A DNA stretch of 64,000 bases from NCBI GenBank assembly GCA_025603075.1, contig MU626316.1:46699-110698 (forward strand), written 5' to 3'. Both the position numbers and the translations under genes were made by a program. Below the pieces are notes generated by a model. That model did not search any database, had not been told where the DNA came from, and saw nothing but the letters and a program-made list of their open reading frames with translations. This stretch comes from Neoconidiobolus thromboides FSU 785 (lineage: Eukaryota > Entomophthoromycota > Entomophthoromycetes > Entomophthorales > Neoconidiobolaceae). Below, in pieces: positions 25,245 to 36,960 of this stretch (positions within the stretch are counted from its first letter, which is position 1; each line of letters opens with the position of its first letter).

Positions 25245-26934
25245 TTTTATGGGTTATTAAGTAAAGTATTAAGTATAATATGGATTCAATGTATTATAAT
25301 TGATAAACAGTTACTTATATATAGATTCAAAGGTGAAATTGAGGGAATATGGGGAAATGGTATACACAATATTAAACTCGATAGTAGCTCAGCTAAAATC
25401 AATTGAAAAAAGAAGAACTCCTTAAACTAAAAAATTTAATTAAAAATTGGATTCTTATTTTATGTTCAACCCCTTTTATTATATACTTTTTTTTATTACT
25501 ACGATTTCATAGCAAGTACCAAGTTCTTATGTGACTTATTAAACTTCCCCAATATAAATGTTTAATGCAAGGAACCAATTAGCTTTGATTTTTTAGTTAT
25601 AAATAAATTTTTCAAAAATTTATAACAAAGTTGAATTAGTGCTATTACTAAATAAATTCTAAATTTTGAACTCTGAAAAATTTTATAACTTCATTTTTAC
25701 CAGATCCCCTCGTTTATGCCATTAAATCAAGTCATGGTTTTAATACTGTTACTAAAAAAAGTAAGTAAATAACTCAATAGAAGTAATTTTAAGCGAAATA
25801 AAAATCATATTATCCTAAAAAATGATAAAAGATTGGTGCAATTCCCATCCTCTATTTTAATGTCTTGGGAACTATTGTTTAATATATTGAATGTTCTCTT
25901 GAATTATAATGTTATTATTTAAAGTGAAGCAAGGGCATAATACAGAACTTTAGATCTTTAACTTATTTTTTATTAATAATCATTATCAACACTTTTTTTA
26001 TTTGAAAATCTTTAACAGTAAAACTTATAAATAAACAATTGTTATTGTATTATGCTATAAAAATTTCACAATTTAATAATAAAAAATAAGCTTCAAGATT
26101 ATTCTTTGAAAACATTTCCACTTAAACAATAATTTTAGGGTGTCTAAATAAAATAAGCTTGATAATTTAAAAGGTTATATTATTTTGAAAAATTGTATTA
26201 ATAAAAATTTAATATATTGAGTTAATATATTGAAGAGTTAAAATAGCATTTATGAAAAGCTATTAATTTTGTCTAGTTTTTAGTATATTTAAAATCATTG
26301 ACGTCAACTTTAATAATTAATTGACTTAATAATTTTCTATTTAAATTATTTTGGCATGTATAATTCAATACACTTAGATTAGTATAAAATATATACTTTA
26401 TATAAAAAAGGTACTTTAAACTACTGATGTACAATATTTGTTTGCATCGATTGAGTTTTTTTAATATAATTGAAGTTATTAAGAATTGTGAGAAATTTTT
26501 TCTGTAATGTTTAAAATGATCTCTTTAATTTTATTGTTTTCAATAATATATTAAGCATATTTTGAATTAACACAATAACTTAATAAAAATTAGATTATAG
26601 ATTTAGTATTATAACAAGTATTTTTATCATTTCCTAATATACAAAACTATTATTTGATGTTACAATAAAAAGAAGCTATTTTCTTAAATTGTCTCTTAAA
26701 TTCAAATTTACATTTTATACTTATACTTTTATTATTGTATGATAATTTTTTAAATATTAAAATATATACACATGACACTTCCTTTAGGGCTTAATCATAT
26801 AAAATATTTCAAAATAAACGTCTCTTATATCATAACATACAATAGCAATACAAATGGTATAAGGTTCAAACGAAATAAAATTCTAAGCACTTAACTTATT
26901 ACAGCTATTTTAGCATCATCAAATTTTCGATTCA
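25245..26934. other. long divergent upstream region (homeodomain gene / YSH1)
   Basis: About 1.7 kb between divergently transcribed genes with no coding signal. It should contain both promoters; no specific operator could be assigned with confidence. Confidence 0.5.
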
Positions 26935-26991
26935 ATGCAAAATTTATTAAACCAACATCCAAAAAAATTCAACTTTTTGACATTTAAAACA

Positions 26992-29456
26992 ATGGAAAAT
27001 ATATCAGCGAGTTTTGGAAGTGATTTAAAAAGAAGTATCGAAGTAATATGCGATGCTGATGATATATTAGAAATAACACCTTTAGGAGCAGGTAACGAGG
27101 TTGGTCGTTCCTGTATTATTTTATCTTTTAAAGGGAAGACAGTGATGGTAGGTCTAATTTAAATTCATTTTTAAATGATTTATTTTTTGTAAATAGTTAG
27201 ATGCAGGTATTCATCCAGCACACGAAGGGATTGCTGGTTTGCCTTTTTATGATAATATTGATCCAGATACCGTTGACTTGGTTTTAATTTCTCAGTATTT
27301 TTAGTTATTTATAGATGTAATTATAAATATTAATTCTTTTTTAGTTTTCATTTAGATCATGCTGCATCATTGCCTTATTTTATGGAAAAAGTAAATGTTT
27401 CCAAACTACTATTTATACATTTATTTATATTAATGAAATTTAAAAGACTTCTTATTCAAATCCTGTTTACATGACTCATCCAACAAAAGCAATTTATAAA
27501 TGGTTTCTCACCGATTATGTGAGAGTGAGGTAATTTTATTTTATTTTACTTTATTTATCAAATTTAATAAACTTGCACTATTTAAGTACTGCTTCCGTTG
27601 ATGATATGTTATTTGATGAACAGGATTTATTACATAGTTATGAAAAGATTAGCGTAGTAGATTATCATCAAGAAGTGGATGTGGATGGTATAAAATTTAC
27701 GCCATACAATGCTGGCCATGTTTTGGGAGCAGCTATGTTTTTAATTGAAATTGCTGGTGTTAAGGTTTTGTATACCGGTGATTATTCTAGAGAAGAAGAT
27801 AGACATTTGATGGCTGCAGAAAGACCCAGTCATGTAACCCCAGAAGTGTTAATTTGCGAAGCTACTTACGGTAATCAAGCTCACGAGCCTAGATTAGAAA
27901 GAGAGGCGCGTTTTACTTCTAGCGTTCATAAAATTGTTAGTAGAGGGGGTCGATGTTTAATACCTGTGTTTGCTTTAGGTAGAGCACAAGAACTTTTATT
28001 GATTTTGGATGAATACTGGCAAGCACATCCAGAGTTAGATCATGTGCCAATTTATTTTGCTTCTTCATTGGCTAAAAAATGTATGGCAGTTTATCAAACT
28101 TATATTAATATGATGAACCAACATATCCGTAATCAATTTTCATCTTCAAACCCATTTGTTTTCAAACATATTGCTAATCTTCGCCACATCAATTCTTTTG
28201 AAGATAATGGCCCATGTGTTATGGTAGCCTCCCCAGGTATGCTTCAAAACGGACTAAGTCGAGAGCTATTTGAAAGATGGTGTCCAGATGACCGTAATGG
28301 CCTTTTATTATGCGGTTACTCTGTAGAAGGAACTTTAGCTAGAACTTTACTTAGTTCACCAGCTAAAGTCCCAAGTATGAGGGGTGGAAAATTACCGTTA
28401 AAGATGGAGGTCGAATACATATCCTTTTCAGCTCACGTTGATTTCAACCAAAACTCGAAGTTTATTGATTTAGTTGCAGCACCGAATCTTGTATTGGTGC
28501 ATGGAGAACCTATACCCATGTCAAGGCTTAAGCAAAAGCTATGTGAAATTTATGTGAATCCATTGGATCCTGCTACAGTTACTAAAGAGGATTTGGATCC
28601 TAACTTACCAAGACGTAGAAGAATGGCTATTTATACACCTAAAAATACAGAGACTGTAAGATTACCATTTAAAGCAGAAAAGATGGCAAAAACCGTAGGT
28701 AAACTTGCAAATAAAGAACCTACAGAAGGTACTTTGATAGAAGGAATTATTGTTGGTAGAGATTTTCAATATCGAATCATGGAAGAAGAAGATTTGGAAG
28801 ATTTGGCAGGATTGCCTGTAGCCGAGTTTCATCAGAGACAAAGTATAAGCTTTCATGCCAAATTTTCATTAATTACAACCACTTTAAAGAAGATGTTTGG
28901 TAATGACTCAATCCAAGTTGTTGAAAACGGAATCGAAATTTTGGATGTTGTTAAGCTTATCGATAGCACTCATCAAGGTGAAGTTGATATGGAGTGGTTA
29001 GGCAACGAAGCTAATGATATGGTAGCAGATGGTATTTTAGCTACTATATTGCAAATTTCATGCTCGCCCTCTTCTATTAAATTGACGTATGAGCCTCATT
29101 CCCATGGAACGGATGACAAGCAAAAACTTACTATCTCCAAAATCGATAAACTTTTGTTAGTGTTTGGTGAGTTATTTGATTCAGTCCAACTAATTGAAAG
29201 CCTATCAGAAACAACTGAAAAGGTCATTTTAATTGAGTCAGATCAGCAAAGTGTAATGGTTAACACAGAAACATTTGAATTGGTTGATAACCAATTACAA
29301 GAAAATGGAAACAAAGAAAAACTGGAAGAAGCAAAAGGGAATGAGGAAAACAAAAGTGAAGAGGATCTAAATGAAGAAAAAGAAAGTAAAGAATTAAGTT
29401 TAGTTGAAAAAGTCACCACTTTATTACAAAAATTGAAGCAAAGTACTGTAAATTAA
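26992..29456 (+). CDS. YSH1: pre-mRNA cleavage endonuclease CPSF73/Ysh1
   Basis: Endonuclease of the cleavage and polyadenylation complex; it cuts pre-mRNA before poly(A) addition, in the nucleus. Exons 26992-27147, 27197-27294, 27345-27390, 27447-27529 and 27587-29456 give 750 residues. Metallo-beta-lactamase motifs: HFHLDH (His85, His87, Asp89, His90), then a beta-CASP domain with [45 protein letters not shown] (split here by family positions) and SAHVD. The C-terminal domain extends into a Glu/Lys-rich tail (about residues 690-745). An in-frame upstream ATG at 26935 would add 19 residues; I prefer 26992 because MENISASFG leads straight into the conserved start. Confidence 0.95.
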
Positions 29457-29667
29457 AACGATTTAAATCATAAAATAAGTAAATTGTAGATCTTGCTTTT
29501 AAAGTTTATTTGTTTCATCTGTTATTATATTTAATAAATCTAATTTTTATTTATTAGTTTTTTTATTTTTTATCTACATTTATAATTGAAAGATTCAAAT
29601 AAGTTACAAAACACAAATATTAAAATAAAACGAGAAAACTATTATTTGTTTTAAAAAAGTAAAAATA

Positions 29668-30401
29668 TTATTCAAATCCTTCTGCTTTGCCAGCCTAAAT
29701 AAAAGAGTTATTAGAATACACTTGAATTAAAACTAAAATCTAAATTACTGTAAGAAGACCAACAATCAAACCAAAGAGTCCAATAACTGAGCCAAAGATT
29801 TCAATAACTAATATTTTAACGAACAATGTACTGTTTTGAGCGTCAGCCAAAGCTGCAGCTGATCCAGTAACTCCAACACATAGTCCACAAAATAAGTTAC
29901 ATAATCCAACAGTTAAACCACCCCAAAATATAGCGTAACCTAAAAACAAAAAATTACCTTTAATACCCCTGAAAAACATGGCAATTTACCTGTATAATAA
30001 TGCGACTTAGTAAATAATTCCCCACCACTAACAGCTGCAACTTCACCTAATTTTGCTGAAAATAAAATGGCCATAATCACCCCATAGATCGCTACAACTT
30101 CACAAAAAATAATCGAGATTAAATTCTTGGTTTGAATACGTGGCGCTTTAACTGCACCACCTAAAATAGAAGTTCCAGTTACAAAAATACCCCAAGCAGC
30201 ACCAACGATGGATAAACCAATGCAAAGTCCTATACCTAAACTTGACCACACATAAGGTGAGGTATCAATTAACCACTGTCCAATGTTTACCTTCTCACCT
30301 TGACCAGTAAGTAATAAATACAAACCATGAATGGCAGCGTAGATTATAATAGCGCTAACGGTGTAGTTGTAATACCCTGTCCCGTATGAATAATAGCTCA
30401 T
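29668..30401 (-). CDS. VMA16: V-type ATPase proteolipid subunit c''
   Basis: Membrane rotor subunit of the V-ATPase that moves protons into the vacuole and endosomes. Three exons (29990-30401, 29749-29939, 29668-29694) give 209 residues, near the usual length for c''. It has about five hydrophobic helices; the first precedes the two conserved hairpins, which distinguishes c'' from c and c'. Buried acidic residues are seen in [11 protein letters not shown] (Glu101) and [15 protein letters not shown]. The sequence ends AGKAEGFE as in relatives. The last coding exon is only nine codons including the stop. Neighbour SER1 is on the same strand but separately transcribed (about 350 bases away on its 3' side). 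Confidence 0.95.
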
Positions 30402-30759
30402 TTTTCAGTTGACGAATATGAATTCTAATTTAGTTAAAGTTGTGCTCGTTTTTTTTATAAATTTTAAGTGCCATGATTTTGCTTTGGGTTAATTAATATG
30501 TCGGTTAAGCTATAGTTTATTGGCTAGAATAAAGGGAAAATATAGGGTTTATTGGTTAATTTGATTTTGGTCAAGTTGAATTTCATTGACTTCATCCTTG
30601 AAATTATAGCCAATTATAAGCTACTTGATTTTTAGGAGTTATGGTGACTAAATGTAAAATAACAAAACAATAAGCTAGAATAATAAATATATATATAAAA
30701 TGCCATAAAATAGTATATAATATAGTAAGTAACAACAATTATATATCACAAAATAAATT
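30402..30759. other. intergenic region between VMA16 and SER1
   Basis: Promoter side of the minus-strand VMA16 gene and 3' flank of SER1. No coding signal. Confidence 0.5.
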
Positions 30760-31914
30760 TTATTTATCATTTTGATTTAAAAAATCTTGCATAAATTCAA
30801 CTAACACAGTCACTGCTTTCTCTTGCAGTCCATTATATAAAGACACTCGAATACCTCCGATTGAACGATGCCCGTTTAAATTAATAAGGTTCTTCTCTTT
30901 AGCTGACTTAATAAACTTTTGTTCCAACTCTTCACTATTCAAATTAAAAACCACATTAGTCCATGAGCGGAATTCCTTGTTAACTGGGCATTTATAAAAC
31001 TTATTATTTTTATCAATAAATTCATATAACTGTTGGCTACTACTTTGACTCTTTTCTATCATTTTCTTTAAACCTCCTTGTTTTTTTATCCACTCTAAAT
31101 TATACATCAAAGCCAGAATAGCAAATGTAGGTGGTGTATTATATAACGAATTGTTCTTTGCCATAATGGAATAATCAAACACAGTTGGTATGGGGAACTT
31201 CAACTCAGCTTGTCTATTCTTCAACACATCATCATGTACAATAGCAATGGTCACTCCAGCTGGACCCAAATTTTTTTGAGCTCCACCAAATACAATCGAA
31301 TATCGTTTGAAATCAACTTTCCTTGCCATAATATTTGAAGACATGTCACAGATAATTGGTATCTTAGAATCAATGTTATTGAGGATATCATGGGCCTCTA
31401 CTCCATTAACAGTTTCATTTGCACAGTAGTAAAAGTAAGCTATCTCTTCAGGGGAATTCAATTGAATTTCTTGAGTGTTTATGCCATTAAATTTACCACT
31501 GTAATGTTCTCTGGAATCCGATAACATCTTAACTGGTAGGTTGTATCCTTTAGCTTGAGTATAAGCGGCCAATGACCAGGTACCACTGACTAGATAATGG
31601 CCGTACTTATTGTTTAATTGATCGTTGTTATAATTAGCTAACAAGTTTAATACACTTCCTGTGAACTGCCCAGTACCACCACCTTGTAAAAATAGAATCT
31701 GATGGGTGCTTGGGATATCTAATAATTCAGTTAATAACTGTTTACTGTTTTCAATGATTGACTTAAATGCAGCCGAACGATGACTTAAGGATAAGATAGA
31801 TTCCCCAGGGGTTTCAGAATACTCCAAAATAGCATCAGAGCATTTTTTTAAGACTTCATCTGCTAATACGGAGGGACCGGCGGCAAAGTTATAAATCGGC
31901 GATGTATTACTCAT
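30760..31914 (-). CDS. SER1: phosphoserine aminotransferase
   Basis: Cytosolic PLP enzyme that converts 3-phosphohydroxypyruvate and glutamate to phosphoserine in serine synthesis (second step). A single exon of 384 residues, near the typical 390. Family marks: YNFAAGPSVLADEVL at the start, LSHRSAAF, the phosphate/PLP loop FLQGGGTGQF, GTWSLAAYTQA, ICDMSSNIMARKVD, and FGGAQKNLGPAG carrying the PLP lysine (Lys214). The C-terminal domain ends with HRSIGGIRVSLYN, the substrate-binding His-Arg. A complete and canonical gene with no intron. Confidence 0.96.
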   Translation of the reverse strand: MSNTSPIYNFAAGPSVLADEVLKKCSDAILEYSETPGESILSLSHRSAAFKSIIENSKQLLTELLDIPSTHQILFLQGGGTGQFTGSVLNLLANYNNDQLNNKYGHYLVSGTWSLAAYTQAKGYNLPVKMLSDSREHYSGKFNGINTQEIQLNSPEEIAYFYYCANETVNGVEAHDILNNIDSKIPIICDMSSNIMARKVDFKRYSIVFGGAQKNLGPAGVTIAIVHDDVLKNRQAELKFPIPTVFDYSIMAKNNSLYNTPPTFAILALMYNLEWIKKQGGLKKMIEKSQSSSQQLYEFIDKNNKFYKCPVNKEFRSWTNVVFNLNSEELEQKFIKSAKEKNLINLNGHRSIGGIRVSLYNGLQEKAVTVLVEFMQDFLNQNDK

Positions 31915-32227
31915 TGAGTTATTTGACTAAAAAGTTAAAATTTTCACTCTATGATTTACTCCTTTTTATCTACATGATGAGTCAGATATTTTTAGTCTAA
32001 TTTAACAAGTTTAATTTTAAGTTTAATTTTATTCGCGTTTTTTTTTTTGCATAAATTGGAAACAATTAGAAATGATCAATATTAATAAAATTTAATGTTT
32101 TGATGTATATTGATATTAGAAAACAAAATTAGTATGGTATATAATTTCGTTTTTACCAAAAATAATATATAATAACACAAAAGATATATCTAATGGCTAT
32201 TTCTATAAATTTTATTGAAGAGGTAGC
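31915..32227. other. intergenic region upstream of SER1
   Basis: Contains TGATGAGTCAGA near 31975, which includes the core TGAGTCA of a Gcn4/AP-1-type site on the promoter side of SER1, about 60 bases upstream of its start. Amino-acid control of a serine gene through such a site is plausible but inferred. Confidence 0.45.
31978..31984. promoter_or_regulatory. possible Gcn4-type site TGAGTCA upstream of SER1
   Basis: The palindromic heptamer TGAGTCA lies about 65 bases before the SER1 start codon. Gcn4/CpcA factors bind this motif and activate amino-acid synthesis genes in fungi; whether this species uses it here is inference. A heptamer can also occur by chance. Confidence 0.4.
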
Positions 32228-32705
32228 TTAATTCTTTTTCTGTTCCAATTCCAATTTTTCTGATTCTGATAAACTCCAAAACTGGTTAACTTTCTTAAAA
32301 TACCATCTTCTTAACTATAACAAATCGTTAGTATTCGTTATTCTAATTAAATGTTCAAATTATTTACTGGTTGGAAACAATGATCTTGATAACCATAATC
32401 ATGATATATTACCATGTACATTCCTATCCCTATATTTAAAATAAGCTTATTAGTTTATTTATACTCTTTTAGGATTACATATAATATTTATTTGGGCTAT
32501 AGAAATTATAGTACTATGCCATTATTATTATATTACCTCCACAAAGAACATAAGAAAAATATTCGATTAAAGTAGCTTTTGTTATGTGAGTGGTATCTTT
32601 ATCAATTCTCCTTTGAAACTTATCAGCCAACTTAATTTGACTTAATTTTGGAGCTGCTTTTGTAGTATTTGTTATATTTTGTAATAATCTAAAATAGGAT
32701 CTCAT
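32228..32705 (-). CDS. small single-TM protein, probably mitochondrial
   Basis: Exons 32537-32705, 32368-32429 and 32228-32314 join in frame to 105 residues. I start at the ATG of MRSYFRLLQ; the farther upstream ATG (32762) is directly followed by GTAAGA..TTTTAG, which looks like a 5' leader intron. The basic, Arg-containing N-terminus (RSYFRLLQNITNTTKAAPK) suggests a mitochondrial presequence. One hydrophobic segment (about 50-65) is followed by a basic/aromatic part (LRRWYFKKVNQFW) and a charged Glu/Lys end. It resembles small inner-membrane assembly factors in layout only; I do not recognise the family. Confidence 0.6.
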
Positions 32706-33052
32706 TTCGAATAAAGAATAACTAAAATTTAAAAGATGTTTGTTTTGCTTATTTCTTACCAAGTTATAAATTAGTTATTTTCTTGGAGTATTTTTAATAA
32801 CCAATGAAATAAGTTCAAATCCTCAGTTTATTTTATTTTATTAATTTTATCCACAGTAATATTGCAAGTAAAAACTATTCAATCCAATGGACAAATAACA
32901 TAGACTTAATAAAGCATAAATTTCAGTTAAAACATTCCACTTGGAAAAGCGAAAAGCAAAGAGAGTAAAAGTAAAAAATAGCAAACTTATAAAAACTGCC
33001 CTTTTTGAAGCAATTTTTTTTTAAAAAGACGATTAAACAACCACTTTTAGAA

Positions 33053-33569
33053 ATGTCCAACTCAAATGAATCTTCCGCCCAAAACATACCCATCCGTGTA
33101 AGAAAGGCGGACCCAAGTTTACCAATACCTTCTTCTTATTCGACTACTCCTCGTGGTACCATTTTCTCTACCACACCTGGAGGTAACTTAAAGACAATTA
33201 AGATAGAATAATAAAGCTTAACTTTATTTAGGTACTAGAATCATTTATGATCGCCACACCTTATTAAACTTGAGAAACTCACCTTTATCACGTACACCAC
33301 CAGCTAATTTAGGGTTTATACCAGGGGTAACCAAAAGCTCTTATACTCAAAACCAACTTCATCCTAGTATGGTACATCACCATACTCCTTTACAAAATTC
33401 ATTTTCAGCTATTTCAGAACTTGATCCAGAAAAAGAAGAAAAAGAAGATGATGAAGAAGGTAAGATTAATGGCATTTAAAATAATCTTGATTAATCTTTT
33501 ATTTTAAATTTAGGTCATAAAAAGAAACAGGGAGATTCCGGAGAGCTATTTGATATGGAGATGGAATAA
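33053..33569 (+). CDS. eIF4E-binding protein, animal-type 4E-BP
   Basis: Translation repressor that binds eIF4E and blocks eIF4G; TOR phosphorylation releases it. Exons 33053-33182, 33232-33459 and 33514-33569 give 137 residues. All landmarks of animal 4E-BPs are visible in order: [19 protein letters not shown] (priming Thr-Pro pairs at 32-33 and 41-42), the eIF4E-binding motif YDRHTLL (49-55), [10 protein letters not shown] (Ser60-Pro and Thr65-Pro, matching the Ser65 and Thr70 sites), IPGVT, and a C-terminal FDMEM (132-136) matching the TOS motif that docks Raptor. The central part is His/Pro-rich then acidic. The start ATG precedes MSNSNESS; a longer frame would need a non-ATG start. Confidence 0.93.
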
Positions 33570-33791
33570 ATTATAATCCGTTTTTTTTCATGCATTTATT
33601 ATAGTGTTTTATTATATCTTTAATATTATTAGTGTTAATTTTTAATGTCAAAGCAAATATGAGATTTTTGTTTAATTTTTTATTAATAGTATAATGGGGA
33701 ATAACGATGGTTTGATAGTCTAAGGTAGAATAAATAATTTCAATAGGATAATAGTATTAATAATAAATAGCTATATTGTTCTTATATTATA

Positions 33792-35538
33792 TTATATAGT
33801 TGAAGTTGTATTAGAATTAGTTGAATAAGTAGAGTTAGGAATTGAATCACTATTTTGATATTTTAAATGATAATTAGGAGGGGATAATGAGGGATTAGTA
33901 AGTAAGTCCTTATTATGTAGATAGCCGATACCAGAAAGATCCCAAGCAATCCAATCTAAGAACCAGAAAGGAACAAAGCAAGTTAGAAATGAATCATCCA
34001 TGATAAAATAAGAATTCAAGTTGAAGAGAGATTGATCTGTTGGCCAAGTAGGATTATTCTGATGATAAAAGTAGTTGAAATTAAACTCATAATTTGGTAG
34101 AATATAACTTAATAAATAAAAGAAGTATGTAATAAGTAGTTTATAACTATTTACTACGTATTCATAATTTTTATGACTTGAGCTATTTCTATTTAAAATT
34201 ATTCTTCTACTATGTCTACTGTATTTTTTTAACTCCATTTCTATCTCTCGGTAGCTTATTACGGCTTTGTTAACTATATATTCATATAATTTATTATAAT
34301 ATGGATCTATTAAGTGAAGTTAAGTATTGTTATAGAAATTATAATATGACATTATTATTGAGGTAAATTACCTTTCTTAAGCTGGTTATATTCCAGATTA
34401 TTGAAATAAACCAATGATTTTTCACTCTTGATTCTCAATACCAACACATCCATACCAAAGGGCTTTAATTCCAGCCTTAAACTAGTTGCTAAAGTTAAAA
34501 TGGAATTCATACACGAAGAAAACAGCCCGTTCCAAATAGTAGGTAATTGGCCAAAATTCATTATAAAAAATGATAAACTTAGTTTTTTCTGATTTCGACA
34601 ATGATTCCTTATGATTGGCTGTATTAATTGTAATGGTCCGAGTAAATTTAATTGATACAATACTCTTACAGCTTCAACTTTATAATCACTTATAGGCTCT
34701 AATCGACTTAATGGGCCTACAATATCTACACTTGGTGTAACACATATTATATCTATAATAGTAAAGATGTTATTGCATTATTATATTATATGGTATGATA
34801 AATGATTACCTATCCTAGGATAAGCCTCAGCAATCGACTAAATAAAACTATAAAACAACTATAATATTAAACATGGTATAAACTTACTTTAAGTGTATAT
34901 TTAATATATACTTCACTTTCAAAATTTAAGATCCTTTTGTCTAAATTCGGAGCTAAATATATGTATTAAGTATACCAAAAAGAGCAAAATAAAACTGAAT
35001 ACATACTATCTTCCAAAAAGGACATTTCCGATAAATTAGGTGCTAAAGCAATCACCTTATGTCCTTCTCTTAAAAACTCTTTTGTTAAATGATATCCTAA
35101 TTCCCCGTTTCTACAATTTGTTATAAGGATCACTTTAACTATAACATGAATTAGATAAGATATAAATATTCATAATAGATAATCAATCGCACTTTTTTTA
35201 TCCTCTATCTCGGGGCCTGTAAACTCAACCTCTTTTAAGCTCATAAAATCATATTCATTTGCTTGCTCTAAATTCGTCTTTCCATTCCCTGTTTCAAGAT
35301 CGTTTTCGTTCTCTTCCTCATCATTGTAAGCCCCGTTGTTATAAATCAATTCGTTTAATGAAATCGCCTCGTTTGACAAGTCTAACATATTATGATCCAA
35401 ACTAAGTCTCCTTGATCCTAATATCACAGTATTTGTAGGTGAAAACCCCAAACTTGGTTGTACTTTGTCAATAACCAAGGACTGAGATTTAATGTGAGCT
35501 TTTATTTTTTCATTGTTATTAGTTGTATTATTTGACAT
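33792..35538 (-). CDS. SDR-fold pseudoenzyme with long N-terminal and C-terminal extensions
   Basis: Six exons (35193-35538, 35007-35138, 34888-34952, 34810-34837, 34372-34752, 33792-34273) join in frame to 477 residues; the first intron would start GTGCGA, the weakest splice call. An acidic/polar N-terminus (1-115) leads into a dinucleotide-binding start ILITNCRNGELGYHL (about 119-133), then VTPSVDIVGPL, NLLGPLQLIQP and LATSLRLELKPFGM, which match Ayr1-like SDRs. In the place of the SDR YxxSK site stands FSSCM (268-272), so catalytic Tyr and Lys appear replaced by Phe and Met. A hydrophobic C-terminal part follows and includes SPPNYHLKY, a PPxY motif. Probably a non-catalytic SDR; role unknown. 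Confidence 0.7.
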
Positions 35539-36066
35539 TATTATAAATGGATTTTTAATTTAAATCACTCTTTTTAAATTAATTTTTCTGGTGTGATGTG
35601 AATGAAGATTTAATTCGCTAAGTTGAATTTGATGAATTTTGAACCAATCACCAAAAATAGATTTTAAGCCAGTTTGGAACTTATTAAGTTTGTTAGCATA
35701 TTAGGCTTCTGAAAATTAAATACTGTTAATCTAATATAATAATAAGATGTATGCATGAAATCCTTTTTTATAATAGCTTTGTTTTGTCTCTTTCAAAAAT
35801 TATCCTTATCTACTAAATCAGTATTCAAATATTTTATCAATAACTAAATTTAAATGATGTAGTCTGCTTTTATTCCTAATATAAAAAATAATTTTTCTGT
35901 GTGAATATTTTAACATATTGTTTAGTAATTGTTTACTCCGCTTTGAGACATCAGTATTTTTATCTTAAAAGTTCAGATATGTGAGTATCCAATTGTATAG
36001 TGGTTCTTAATAACCAAATAATTTATATTACACTTGTTTTTTATAGATTTTCAAAAAATAAGATAT
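35539..36066. other. intergenic region upstream of the SDR-like gene
   Basis: No gene seen; promoter side of the minus-strand gene ending at 35538. Confidence 0.5.
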
Positions 36067-36165
36067 GGGGATATATCTTTGTATTTAAGAATTTTATTAA
36101 CAATTTTTCCACTTAAATAGTGCTTAAAAGATAAAAAAAGTAATGAAACCAAAAAAAACATCAAC
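36067..36165 (+). mobile_element. short hairpin MITE, copy 9
   Basis: 99 bases, GGGGATAT start, ACATCAAC end (terminal C run mutated), with a perfect ATAT duplication. Confidence 0.8.
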
Positions 36166-36757
36166 ATATTATGTTGATTTATACTTGTAGGTGTTATAAC
36201 TCTTTTGTAACCTTTTTAATAGTAATTTTTATAGTAAAATTATTTGTATGGCAATTTTTTATAGCCTAATTATTATAACTAGATGAATTTTACTAAAGAG
36301 TTCTTAAATAGGAAATAATTAAATCACAGAAAGAGCTGCAACAGCTCTGCATGTTTGACACATTACATATGAGATTGAATATTTATTTTGATAATTTTAA
36401 CGAATTACAAAAACATACTTGGACATCAAATGCAATTAAAAAAACTTGATAACTACATTTAATTAAACCATTAAAGATATAAAGTATACTATTATTATCT
36501 ATAGTGTAGGATCATTTTGTTTTAAGCCAAAATTTAATCAAATATTATTTTACATTTATATTCAATGTTAAAATAAACCTAAGGTACCACTTATTTTTAT
36601 AACCAAAAACATGTAAGTTATGGTTAGTATGGGGCTTTAAACAATTTTTAATTTTTAAATTATTAATTGTTGACATACAATTATTAAATTGTAAAATAAT
36701 TCTTTTTTTTAATTACATTTTTAAAGGGACTGTTTTAATCTTTAGAAATTAACAAAT
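36166..36757. other. intergenic region between two MITE copies
   Basis: A/T-rich, no coding signal. Confidence 0.5.
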
Positions 36758-36856
36758 GGGCATGTATTTTTGTGTTTAAGAATTTTACCAACAAATTTTC
36801 CATTCAAATAGTGCTTAAAAAATGGAAAAAGTAATGAAGTCAAAAAAAACACTCCC
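36758..36856 (+). mobile_element. short hairpin MITE, copy 10
   Basis: GGGCATGT start, CACTCCC end, with a perfect AAAT duplication. Ends only about 100 bases before the URA3 start, so it lies in the URA3 promoter region. Confidence 0.85.
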
Positions 36857-36960
36857 AAATGGTAGTTCTTTCTTTTGAGCCAATAAGACCACTTTCAAGC
36901 AGAGCAAGAATAAAATAGCAACTTAAGTAAATAAAGTTTTTTTAATTGTTATCCTTCAAT

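Noticed and set aside
32800-32835. GTTCAAATCCTCA resembles a tRNA B box
   Set aside because: No A box or paired arms at the right distance.
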